Of a stretch of DNA of 53,971 nucleotides, positions 9,443 to 16,832 are shown in pieces. This DNA comes from Lentisphaerae bacterium RIFOXYA12_FULL_48_11 (lineage in GTDB: Bacteria > Verrucomicrobiota > Kiritimatiellia > UBA8416 > YA12-FULL-48-11). Position 1 is the first letter of the stretch, and every line of letters begins with the position of its first letter. The stretch is from NCBI GenBank assembly GCA_001804885.1, contig MHBM01000081.1, positions 1 to 53,971 on the forward strand, written 5' to 3'. The notes beneath the pieces are model-generated. The model was given only the letters and a program-made list of their open reading frames with translations. It was not told the origin of the DNA and ran no database searches. A program made the translations under genes and the position numbers.

Positions 9443-10315
9443 CTATTCCGCCTTGATTTTTCCGACTGGTGCCAGATAAAAGGCGAATTCCTCTTTACCG
9501 TCAACTTCGATAAGCTTGTCGAGCTTGTTCTGGTTATAGCCCAGCATGGCACATGTCCCGGCGCCAATGGATTCGGCTGCAAGATAGAGATTCTGGCAAA
9601 GGTGTCCCGCGTCAATTGAGATAAGCTTGTGAGCCACGCAACCGTAATGCCATTCGGTTCTGAATGGGATTACGGACCATATGAATACGATCGCTGCTTC
9701 TCCGGTGTGTTTCTGGCCATAGCAGGATTCCACAATTTTCTGTGGAAAGTCTTCTGCTTCCCGGATTACCAGCAACTTGTGTTCCAGGGGGAGGAACCTG
9801 TATAGCCCCGGCCTGATTCCATCTACGTGGTTTATGATCAGGTATGTTTCGAAGGGGTGTTTGGATCCCCCCGATGGAACTGTCCGGAAATGGTACATCA
9901 CATTCCCGTCGGAATCTTTTTCTATTTTAGAAATACCCTGTGTGCTCCAGAGCAGGTAGCTCAGCTCTTCATTGCTAAAGGGTTTGCTGGTAAAATTCCT
10001 CCGGCTTCTCCGCTGGTTGATAATTTTGGCTACAGATGCATTACCCAGTTTTATATTATCTGGCCTGACCAGGTCGACGAGTCGCGAGTCAGGTGGATAG
10101 GGTTTCTGGATTGGCGGTGGCGCGACGCCCATGCTTTCCGGGGTTCCCTGCTTCCAGTCGCCGGTATATCCTTTCAGGAAAACATGTATTTGTTCCGGCG
10201 AGAATTCATTGAGAGGCTTTGATTCGTTATTCCCGGCGTTGTCGTGAGCAGCAGGGATATGCTGACATGAGCAGAAAACAAGGGCCGCTATTAAAGCAGG
10301 AAACGTTTTTATCAT
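9443..10315 (-). CDS. SagB-type nitroreductase-family dehydrogenase with lipoprotein-like signal
   Basis: SagB/ThcOx enzymes are FMN dehydrogenases that oxidise azolines to azoles in RiPPs. The 290 residues show the family pattern: INQRRSRRNF then LSYLLWSTQGI, VPSGGSKHPFETYLI, GLYRFLPLEHKL, and a C-terminal DAGHLCQNLYLAAESIGAGT with GYNQNKLDKLIEVD. The N-terminus is unusual for the family: a hydrophobic signal followed by FCSCQ, a candidate lipobox (Cys17), which would place it in the envelope. That makes direct action on a cytoplasmic peptide uncertain. It may act after export, or the signal may be misread. The gene is coupled to the downstream flavoprotein (3-nt gap) and preceded by a GC-rich palindrome. 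Confidence 0.8.
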   Translation of the reverse strand: MIKTFPALIAALVFCSCQHIPAAHDNAGNNESKPLNEFSPEQIHVFLKGYTGDWKQGTPESMGVAPPPIQKPYPPDSRLVDLVRPDNIKLGNASVAKIINQRRSRRNFTSKPFSNEELSYLLWSTQGISKIEKDSDGNVMYHFRTVPSGGSKHPFETYLIINHVDGIRPGLYRFLPLEHKLLVIREAEDFPQKIVESCYGQKHTGEAAIVFIWSVIPFRTEWHYGCVAHKLISIDAGHLCQNLYLAAESIGAGTCAMLGYNQNKLDKLIEVDGKEEFAFYLAPVGKIKAE

Positions 10316-10326
10316 GTAACATAACT

Positions 10327-10391
10327 GGTAGGGCGGGGCCGCCGGACCCGCCGCTTCCTGTGAACGGCGCGCCCGGCGGTCGCGCCCTACC
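10327..10391. repeat. GC-rich REP-like palindrome
   Basis: Two arms of about 27 bp, starting GGTAGGGCGGGGCCGCCGGA and ending in the mirrored CCGGCGGTCGCGCCCTACC, pair with about four mismatches around an 11-nt loop. It fills the gap between the 10403-12799 gene and the SagB-like gene. Elements of this look recur in intergenic DNA of PVC-type genomes. It could stabilise or attenuate the transcript between the two genes. Confidence 0.7.
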
Positions 10392-10402
10392 TCTGCGGCA
10401 AT

Positions 10403-12799
10403 TTAGAGCTTGTCCAGTGTTGCTTCTCTCTTGATTCCATCCGCGCCAATAACACGCATCAGGTCGTCCATACGTTCAACGAGCGGGTGGAATTCGAAAC
10501 GCTTTTTCATATCCTCGCAGAATTTCCTGAGAGCCTTGTCGGATTCCTTATCTTTCATCATGCACTGAAGCAGGAGTTCTGCGGCGTTTGCCACGTAGGC
10601 TGATGCATCCACGTTTTCGCAGTAAGATTCAAGCAGTTTACGGGCACGTTTTGCATTTCCGATTATCATGTAGAAATTCGCTTCCTGGATAACATAGTCG
10701 CTGTTAATTTTGCTCATTGGGAGATTACGCTCCCATCTGCGCAATTCCTGGTAAGCTTCGAGGGGGAACCCCTGGGTGAGCAGGGTTGTTACGTTAAGGG
10801 CTTTGCTTGTTTCCCATGTAGCTGCTTTTTTCCAGGCGTCGACCTTTTCATTTTTTATGGCATTGCTGGTAAATGCTTTGGGGTCTGGCTCTATAGGTTT
10901 GTTTTTCTTCTTGTCCTTGTCGGTTGAGCCGTCATCCCACTTTATCTGGCTGCCTTCTCCTTTGATGTCATCCTGGGTCATCTTTACCTTGTTTTGAACT
11001 GCACTCCAGTAGTTGACAGCCTCGTTCATGTTCTTTTCGAGGAATGCGATATCGCCTAACCGTACAGTGGCGGTTGCCGCTGCATCGCCGGTTCCTTTTG
11101 CTATTGGTGCAAGCATCTTTTTGGCATCGTCGTACTTTGCTTTCTGATATATCAACACTTCTGCCTGCATGATTCTAAGGTCATTCTTTCTTTCGGCGCT
11201 TGGCGAAGACCTTTCCTGTTCGACAAGCCACTTGATTGCTTTATCTGCATCAATCTGGCTGATCCAGTTGAAGAAAATATCTTCAAGCATTATCTGTTTT
11301 TCAATTTTAACTTTCTTTGAGAAATGAATCCAGCGCCTGGTCAGAACTTCGTCGAGGAGGTCACTGCCTTTACCGAACTCCTGTGCATCATAGAAGCAGT
11401 TCCACATGGTATCGTTCCATGTGGCTGTTGGGTCGGCTTCAATCGGATATCCCTTTATCATGGAAAGACAGGCTTTTCTGAAGTTACTTTTCGTTTCCGG
11501 GCTGTCCATGCTCGATCTGGCTCCTGAGAATGCATAGAAAGGAATAGAGCAGGTGGATTGTTTTCCTCTGGAAGATGCTGTCATGTTCACTGTCTGCATT
11601 CCTCTGCGGAAGAACCAGGCTATTTTCTGCCCTGATAATTTTGCCGCATCACCAAAGCTCCATGTGTACTGAGAGTCTTCAGGGTTTCCTGCTGCTACGG
11701 CGGTCAATTCGTAGGTAAATATCGGCGGCGTTTCCTCGTCAAACCAGAAGGTCTCGGTGGATTCAAGCTTGCAGACCGCCACCGGACTACCGTCTTTGGA
11801 GTTGATCTCCATTATTTTGCAGGATCCTGATCTGGATATTTCTTCCGGATTGATCTTGTGGCTCTCCCACATCGGTGAACCGGGCGCGGGGAGATCTTTC
11901 GGGCGGGGGCCGCCCAGGTCCTCTATTTTTGTATTTGGAGGGCGCCATCCCATTGTCCATGCACACAACTGTTCTTTGCTCATGATCTCTCTTCCGCCGA
12001 CGCCGACTTGTTTCTTGCCGGTGCCTGTCAGTCCGATTGAGCAATAAACTTCGGCTTTATGCAGGCCCTTTGACAGTTCCATCCACTGGCCCATGCCACC
12101 CGGCTTACTGCTTATTCTCTGTGGAGTGACAAGTTGCCCATCAAGTCGCAACTGTACATTGCCATTAAATACCGTCATTGCTACCAGTGTTCTGCCGGGA
12201 TCTGTGGTTATTAAATAAGCCAGCACATAATAACACATTGGGTTCGGCCTGCCTTGTACATCACCGGTCATTCCGAAAGGTGCCATTGATGTGCCGTATT
12301 TTTGAAAGTATGAAAGAGGCCCAACTTGTCCGGTCTTGCTAAGATTTCTGGCGGTATCCATGCTTTCAGTGCCCTGCTCAGCGCAGATCACCGGGCCGGG
12401 CGTCAGGCCGGTCTGGGGGGTCCATGTTTTCAATTTATCCGACCCCGATACGTAAACAAATGCATTACCTTCAGCTCCCGGGTCTTCAAAGACAAGCAAG
12501 ACTCCGTTGCCTTTGCTTTGCCACATTACGTAACTTGCGAGCTGCTTGCCGCTTTCGGTTACCACGTGTGTCAGGGGGAATGCACCCGGCAAAATGCCGC
12601 CATCAGGCAGGTGCAGTAAATAACCCGAGCTTTTTTCGCTTGGTTTTTCTTTAAGACTGATTTTGAAACGAACAGGGGCCTCTTTGACATGCCAATTAGC
12701 ATCAGCGGCCGGGGATGGCACACTGACAAGCAAACCGGCAATTGCTGTTGTTATCCAAGCCAAAGTCGCAGACTTCATAAAATAATTTCTTATCATCAT
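10403..12799 (-). CDS. Large exported protein with PKD-like and TPR-like regions
   Basis: I do not recognise a named family. About 798 residues carry a signal peptide (TTAIAGLLVSVPSPAADA). The N-terminal half is rich in beta-strand patterns (GYLLHLPDGG, WMELSKGLHKAEVYCS). A PKD-like module around residues 370-420 reads YTWSFGDAAKL followed by GMQTVNMTAS. The C-terminal part is helical and TPR-like (IMQAEVLIYQKAKYDDAKKM, VRLGDIAFLEKNMNEAVNYW). The first reading position is a TTG at 12811; the ATG at 12799 or the one at 12778 gives a normal signal peptide. It may be a scaffold or binding protein in the envelope for the locus product. Function unknown. Confidence 0.65.
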   Translation of the reverse strand: MMIRNYFMKSATLAWITTAIAGLLVSVPSPAADANWHVKEAPVRFKISLKEKPSEKSSGYLLHLPDGGILPGAFPLTHVVTESGKQLASYVMWQSKGNGVLLVFEDPGAEGNAFVYVSGSDKLKTWTPQTGLTPGPVICAEQGTESMDTARNLSKTGQVGPLSYFQKYGTSMAPFGMTGDVQGRPNPMCYYVLAYLITTDPGRTLVAMTVFNGNVQLRLDGQLVTPQRISSKPGGMGQWMELSKGLHKAEVYCSIGLTGTGKKQVGVGGREIMSKEQLCAWTMGWRPPNTKIEDLGGPRPKDLPAPGSPMWESHKINPEEISRSGSCKIMEINSKDGSPVAVCKLESTETFWFDEETPPIFTYELTAVAAGNPEDSQYTWSFGDAAKLSGQKIAWFFRRGMQTVNMTASSRGKQSTCSIPFYAFSGARSSMDSPETKSNFRKACLSMIKGYPIEADPTATWNDTMWNCFYDAQEFGKGSDLLDEVLTRRWIHFSKKVKIEKQIMLEDIFFNWISQIDADKAIKWLVEQERSSPSAERKNDLRIMQAEVLIYQKAKYDDAKKMLAPIAKGTGDAAATATVRLGDIAFLEKNMNEAVNYWSAVQNKVKMTQDDIKGEGSQIKWDDGSTDKDKKKNKPIEPDPKAFTSNAIKNEKVDAWKKAATWETSKALNVTTLLTQGFPLEAYQELRRWERNLPMSKINSDYVIQEANFYMIIGNAKRARKLLESYCENVDASAYVANAAELLLQCMMKDKESDKALRKFCEDMKKRFEFHPLVERMDDLMRVIGADGIKREATLDKL

Positions 12800-12912
12800 A
12801 GAATCTCTCAATCTTATTAATGTCTGGAAGACAAATGATTGTTACAAAAAAGCATGGAAGTCAAGGGCGAAGCTTGTATAAGCCGGTTGAGAATGCAGCC
12901 GGTCCGGGGAGA

Positions 12913-14361
12913 TCATAAAGCCGTCTGGCTGGTAAAGTTTTTATTTTGAAGTTCAATCAGTTTTCTGAAGTTTTCAAATTCATTAAGATTTTCATGTTCC
13001 AGTATGTCCTGAATAACGGGGAGCAGTTCCATGAAATATGTAGAAAACTCTGTATTTTCAATCCAGTCAGCTCTTCCCGGATCGATTTCCGGCAGGGACG
13101 GCTGTATAAGGTAACTGCTTTTTCTCTGTTGGACCTGCGTAAGTTCCTGTTCAAGGATATCTGCAATAACAGGGGCGGTTGATCCGCTGTTCTGCATTCT
13201 GAGGCTCTTGTATTTCATGTAAAGTGAAGGAATATGATTGCTGTTGCCGGCGAAACAGACCATTGCCTGTTCCCAGTTGCGTGCGAAACAGAATATAAGA
13301 CCAGCGTAATATCGTTGTAGGGCACTCACTTCGTTGCCAGGATTGCCGAGGATAGCTTCTGCCTGTTTCAATGCGAAAATCTTTTCTTTTTCCAGAGGTT
13401 CCAGGACGGCACCTAAAGATAAAAGCAGGTAATACTGGCCGGCAAGATTAGTTTCGTCTGAGGAATCGACCTTGTCGAAGAATTCAACAGCACGGACCGG
13501 GTCACCATAATAATAGTAGATGATTCCGCTCCAGAATGCTTTTTCGACGTTATTCAGTTTTGGGGCTGAATCGAGAAAATTAAGCATTGCAAGCGGGGCG
13601 GCACATTCGCAGGCGATCTGATCCATGAACTGTTTGTCTTCTGATCTAATGTTTGCAGCACCTATTTCATTGAACAACCTGTTTGTCAGCAGGTGTAGGT
13701 TGAGTTGTTTTATTGGGTCAATAAGCATTTGGGAGTTGAGTGGAAACATTTGGAGGCAGGTGTCTCGAAGGTGGACGGCCCTTGAGAAGCTCTGGCGTGC
13801 AGTATGGCCTGCCATTATCTCAAGTTCAGGTTTTACTTCGAGGAGAATTGCCTTGCTGTGCCATGGCAGGGCAAATTTCGGGTCCATTTCGATAGCCCTG
13901 TTAAACGCTTCAAGTGCCTCCTGGAAATGTTCGATGCCGATATTTGCGTTCCCTATTCCTGTCCACGCATAAGGTATGGCCGGGTAGATTTCCAATGCCC
14001 TTTCAAATGCCTCAAGGGCTTCCCTGTAGCGTTTTAAAGTGCATAAAACGTAACCTCTTCCATTCCATGGATGCGGGAAGCGTGGGTTGATTTCGATTGC
14101 TTTATCAAACGCCGCGAGTGCCTCTTCGTAGCGTTCTCTGGAGCAGAGAACGAATCCCTTGTTGTACCAGGAAGATGCAAGTGTCGGGTCATCATCGATT
14201 GCGCCGTCAAATGCCTCCAGTGCTTCCTGCATTTTCCCGGCTTTGGCCAGAGGGACTCCCTTCAGGCATTTATGTATGGCTTCAAATGTGTAAACTGTGG
14301 TTTCTTTTGTACCTGGTGCAGGTGTTTTTCCTGTATTGCTGTTTGTTTCTGGTCTCTTCAT
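12913..14361 (-). CDS. TPR-repeat protein
   Basis: This 482-residue protein has no signal peptide. Residues about 30-190 hold at least four classic TPR units in 34-residue steps (ALEAFDGAIDDDPTLASSWY, ALAAFDKAIEINPRFPHPWN, ALEAFERALEIYPAIPYAWT, ALEAFNRAIEMDPKFALPWH). The remainder is helical with further degenerate repeats. TPR proteins are protein-protein adaptors, and similar ones occur in some radical-SAM RiPP clusters. Its start is odd: the ATG lies only 9 nt after the T-run of a strong terminator, and no Shine-Dalgarno site is visible, only a pyrimidine-rich tract. Expression therefore needs terminator read-through or another promoter. Confidence 0.85.
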   Translation of the reverse strand: MKRPETNSNTGKTPAPGTKETTVYTFEAIHKCLKGVPLAKAGKMQEALEAFDGAIDDDPTLASSWYNKGFVLCSRERYEEALAAFDKAIEINPRFPHPWNGRGYVLCTLKRYREALEAFERALEIYPAIPYAWTGIGNANIGIEHFQEALEAFNRAIEMDPKFALPWHSKAILLEVKPELEIMAGHTARQSFSRAVHLRDTCLQMFPLNSQMLIDPIKQLNLHLLTNRLFNEIGAANIRSEDKQFMDQIACECAAPLAMLNFLDSAPKLNNVEKAFWSGIIYYYYGDPVRAVEFFDKVDSSDETNLAGQYYLLLSLGAVLEPLEKEKIFALKQAEAILGNPGNEVSALQRYYAGLIFCFARNWEQAMVCFAGNSNHIPSLYMKYKSLRMQNSGSTAPVIADILEQELTQVQQRKSSYLIQPSLPEIDPGRADWIENTEFSTYFMELLPVIQDILEHENLNEFENFRKLIELQNKNFTSQTAL

Positions 14362-14370
14362 GTTGGTTTA

Positions 14371-14410
14371 GAAAAAGAAAACACCCGACAGTCAAAAGAC
14401 CGTCGGGTGT
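14371..14410 (-). terminator. Strong intrinsic terminator after the CCSCC peptide gene
   Basis: On the minus strand a 13-bp stem (ACACCCGACGGTC with GACTGTCGGGTGT, one G-U pair) closes a TTTT loop and is followed by TTTCTTTTTC. It lies 33 nt after the stop of the peptide gene and just before the TPR gene. It would make the peptide message short and abundant and let only some transcription through to the maturation genes, as in many RiPP operons. Confidence 0.85.
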
Positions 14411-14442
14411 TGTTAACAAAATCGCACGAACCTGCTTTCAAA

Positions 14443-14706
14443 TCAGTGCTTCAGCTTTACGACTACTACCGGTGGCTTCGGCGGCTTTTTTGCTTCGGTC
14501 CTCGTCAACGGGGTAACCGGACAGCAGGAACAGCAGTCAAGTGTTTCTGCCGAAGATGATGTTCTAGGCGGAGGTGGAGGCAGTTTCCTGTCAGCTGGAG
14601 GTGGTACAAAACCAGATTCGTCTGAGCCATCACCTGCCAGTACTGTGCCGGTACACAATGTGGCTGCGAGAACGGGATACGCCATGTATTTTATATTACT
14701 TTTCAT
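14443..14706 (-). CDS. Small secreted Pro-rich peptide with CCSCC motif (candidate RiPP precursor)
   Basis: The 87-residue product has a GGAGG site 5 nt before its ATG. Residues 1-24 form a Sec-type signal ending TVLA. A Gly/Asp/Ser stretch follows, then VPPPADRKLPPPPPR (34-48), SSSAETLD, the cluster CCSCCPVTPLTR (Cys 58, 59, 61, 62), and a KKPPKPPVVVV tail. The packed Cys/Ser/Thr block recalls the modifiable core of streptolysin-S-like thiazole/oxazole peptides, and the SagB-type, YcaO and radical SAM genes lie on both sides. It has its own terminator. Against this, RiPP precursors rarely carry Sec signals, and CCxCC could simply bind metal or form disulfides. The gene looks real; the substrate role is inference. 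Confidence 0.7.
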   Translation of the reverse strand: MKSNIKYMAYPVLAATLCTGTVLAGDGSDESGFVPPPADRKLPPPPPRTSSSAETLDCCSCCPVTPLTRTEAKKPPKPPVVVVKLKH

Positions 14707-14727
14707 TCTGCCTCCGTTTTAGACTTT

Positions 14728-14756
14728 ACTATGTTAATTTAGTTTATTCTCTTCAA
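14728..14756 (-). promoter_or_regulatory. Possible promoter of the CCSCC peptide gene
   Basis: On the minus strand TTGAAG and CATAGT are 17 bp apart, each 4/6 matches to -35 and -10, just upstream of the ribosome site at about 14712. The match is weak. If the locus is read by its own ECF sigma factor, the true promoter may look different. The rest of the 213-bp gap (14707-14919) is AT-rich, with no other gene seen. Confidence 0.25.
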
Positions 14757-14919
14757 GTCTGCAAGTTCTTTTAACATTTTGATGTCTTCATAACCTGAAT
14801 GTCTTGTATTTATGGAAAGTTACACGAAATATTGATTTTTCTTAAAACAGTCATATTTGCTGGGTTTTCTTAAGGATTATTCTGGTTGGCAGGCTCGAGT
14901 ATGGCCCGATTTTCTCTTT

Positions 14920-16812
14920 TCAGCCTGCAATAAGGCTGAGGTAACGACCATTTTCTTCAAAGAGAAGGCCTTTTCCCCTAAGGAATTCGATTTCCATGTC
15001 CACTCCAGACGCCTGAATGTTGCTGAAATTTTTAACAAGGGTGTCTCTGTCGGCTGGCCGTTCGAGCTGATCAAGTATAAGTTTTGCTGTTTCGCTGATT
15101 GTGTATTCAATGACATCGCCCGAGCGTGAATCATAAATTGTAGGTGTGGGTACGTTTGGTAGCAGGCATAGTCGTGATTGTACCTTTCCGTCTGAATTGA
15201 TCCATCTTGCGTGCCATCTTGAGACTGCGGTATTCAGTCGGTCAATCCATTCGTTCATGCGGATGTCATTGCTATTGTTGTCTACGAATCGGTACGCGAG
15301 GCGCCGGATATCGCTGGTCTCGAACGGGAAGATCATTGCATAACAGTCCTGGGGGTGCAAATCGAGTCCGTATTCTTTTGCATGTTCGAAGTAATCACTG
15401 AATTTTACGAACATGATGGGGAAGAAGGTCTTGGGCGGCGGCAGATGGTACAGCAGAGGAATATCGTGGAGATACTTCTCGTAAACAGTCTCCTCTTCGC
15501 CTGGCGAATAAATCAGAATGTTCCAGTCAAGGGTGAGAGGGTGCCTGGAGCTGTCCTTCAGAAACTGGATGTTCCGGAAAGCGGTGGTACCTTTTCGCAT
15601 CAGCTTCAAGGTCGAGGTTGAGAGCGCTTCTATGCCTGGTTGGATTCTTGTAATGCCTGCCCTGCATAGAGTGTCCATGTCTTTGGCCGGAATCGTAGGG
15701 CGCGACTGGTATTTTATCTCGATTTTGGCGGCTGGTGGTTCGAGGAAAGGGAAAACCTCTTTTGCATAATTCTCGGGTAACATGTTGTCGCTGGCGACAA
15801 AGTGTCGTGCCCGGGGCACGTATTTGTAGAGGGATTTAAACTGGATTAACGCATTGTCTGCTGTGAGTGTGCGATAACGAGTCATCATGCCGCTCATTCC
15901 GCAGAATGTACATTGTTGGTGTTCGCCCCATTTACAGCCTCGTGATGTCTCAAAGATGAGTATGGGGTTTATCTTTCCGTCTGGAAATTTCTCTTCGAAT
16001 TTATCGAGGAAGCCGTTGTAATCGAGTATGAGGTTGGTATTGATGTCCAGTTCGTCGCCTGTAGTTGATATCATTCCCGTTTCCGAGGCAGGCGTTTCTT
16101 CGCAACAGTTCTTGGGTGTGTGCCAGAATGCCTTGTTTGTTTTTGAAAGTACGCCGTTGATGTGGTTGCATTGCGTTGGTTTGCCTGACAACCTGTGTTC
16201 TATGAAGCGTGGCAGACTTACAAGCGCAGGTCCGGAGAATACGTAATCCATTGCTTTGACCTGTTCGGCGTAGACCTGTGCTGTCTCGCCCTCGCAGGAG
16301 GCGCCACCAACAATGGTTGTGATTTCAGGCTTTCTTTCTTTGAGGAGTCTGGCCATTGCAAATGATGAACAGGCTTCTGAAAAGAAAATAGTGAACCCGA
16401 CAATGTCGGCGTCAAGCAGGTTGTATTTATCAATGTAACCGTTTAATACACGACCAAGATCTCTGCGGCCTTCAGCCAGGAATTTCCTGATCTTGCGTGT
16501 TTCGGTATTGTTGTCTGGGTAATATTTATGCAGGTATTCGTCGGTATTGTCGGGAATTCCCGGGAATGCGAGTTGCCTGAAAAACCAGTCGCTGGCCCGG
16601 GTTGTTCCGTAGCTTGAGTAGGGGTGGTCATAAATGGCAAGATCGCCGACATATTGGGCAAAATCCATGTTCAGATAGTGAGTCTCGATTTGTATTCTGC
16701 TTCCGAATTTTGTCTTCAGGATCAGTTCGAGCTGGGTGAGGGCAAGTGATATGGCGGAGAATTTCGCGAAAGGCATGTTGATCAAGGCTATTTTCAGCGG
16801 GTGTTGATGCAT
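14920..16812 (-). CDS. B12-binding radical SAM protein, RiPP-maturation type (copy 1)
   Basis: The 630 residues have an N-terminal cobalamin-binding-like Rossmann domain (about 1-220: IALINMPFA, DADIVGFTIFFSEACSS, TTIVGGASCEGETAQVYAEQ). A radical SAM core follows with C-x7-C-x2-C at Cys 293, 301, 304 (ETSRGCKWGEHQQCTFCG). The C-terminal winged-helix-like tail (about 560-630, YTISETAKLILDQLERP) resembles the PqqD/RRE peptide-recognition fold. This layout matches the 'RiPP maturation radical SAM protein 1' family, which modifies ribosomal peptides, often by methylation or other carbon-centred chemistry. It lies 20 nt downstream of a close paralogue and 213 bp upstream of the CCSCC peptide gene. 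Confidence 0.87.
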   Translation of the reverse strand: MHQHPLKIALINMPFAKFSAISLALTQLELILKTKFGSRIQIETHYLNMDFAQYVGDLAIYDHPYSSYGTTRASDWFFRQLAFPGIPDNTDEYLHKYYPDNNTETRKIRKFLAEGRRDLGRVLNGYIDKYNLLDADIVGFTIFFSEACSSFAMARLLKERKPEITTIVGGASCEGETAQVYAEQVKAMDYVFSGPALVSLPRFIEHRLSGKPTQCNHINGVLSKTNKAFWHTPKNCCEETPASETGMISTTGDELDINTNLILDYNGFLDKFEEKFPDGKINPILIFETSRGCKWGEHQQCTFCGMSGMMTRYRTLTADNALIQFKSLYKYVPRARHFVASDNMLPENYAKEVFPFLEPPAAKIEIKYQSRPTIPAKDMDTLCRAGITRIQPGIEALSTSTLKLMRKGTTAFRNIQFLKDSSRHPLTLDWNILIYSPGEEETVYEKYLHDIPLLYHLPPPKTFFPIMFVKFSDYFEHAKEYGLDLHPQDCYAMIFPFETSDIRRLAYRFVDNNSNDIRMNEWIDRLNTAVSRWHARWINSDGKVQSRLCLLPNVPTPTIYDSRSGDVIEYTISETAKLILDQLERPADRDTLVKNFSNIQASGVDMEIEFLRGKGLLFEENGRYLSLIAG

Positions 16813-16832
16813 GAAATAAACACCATGATATA

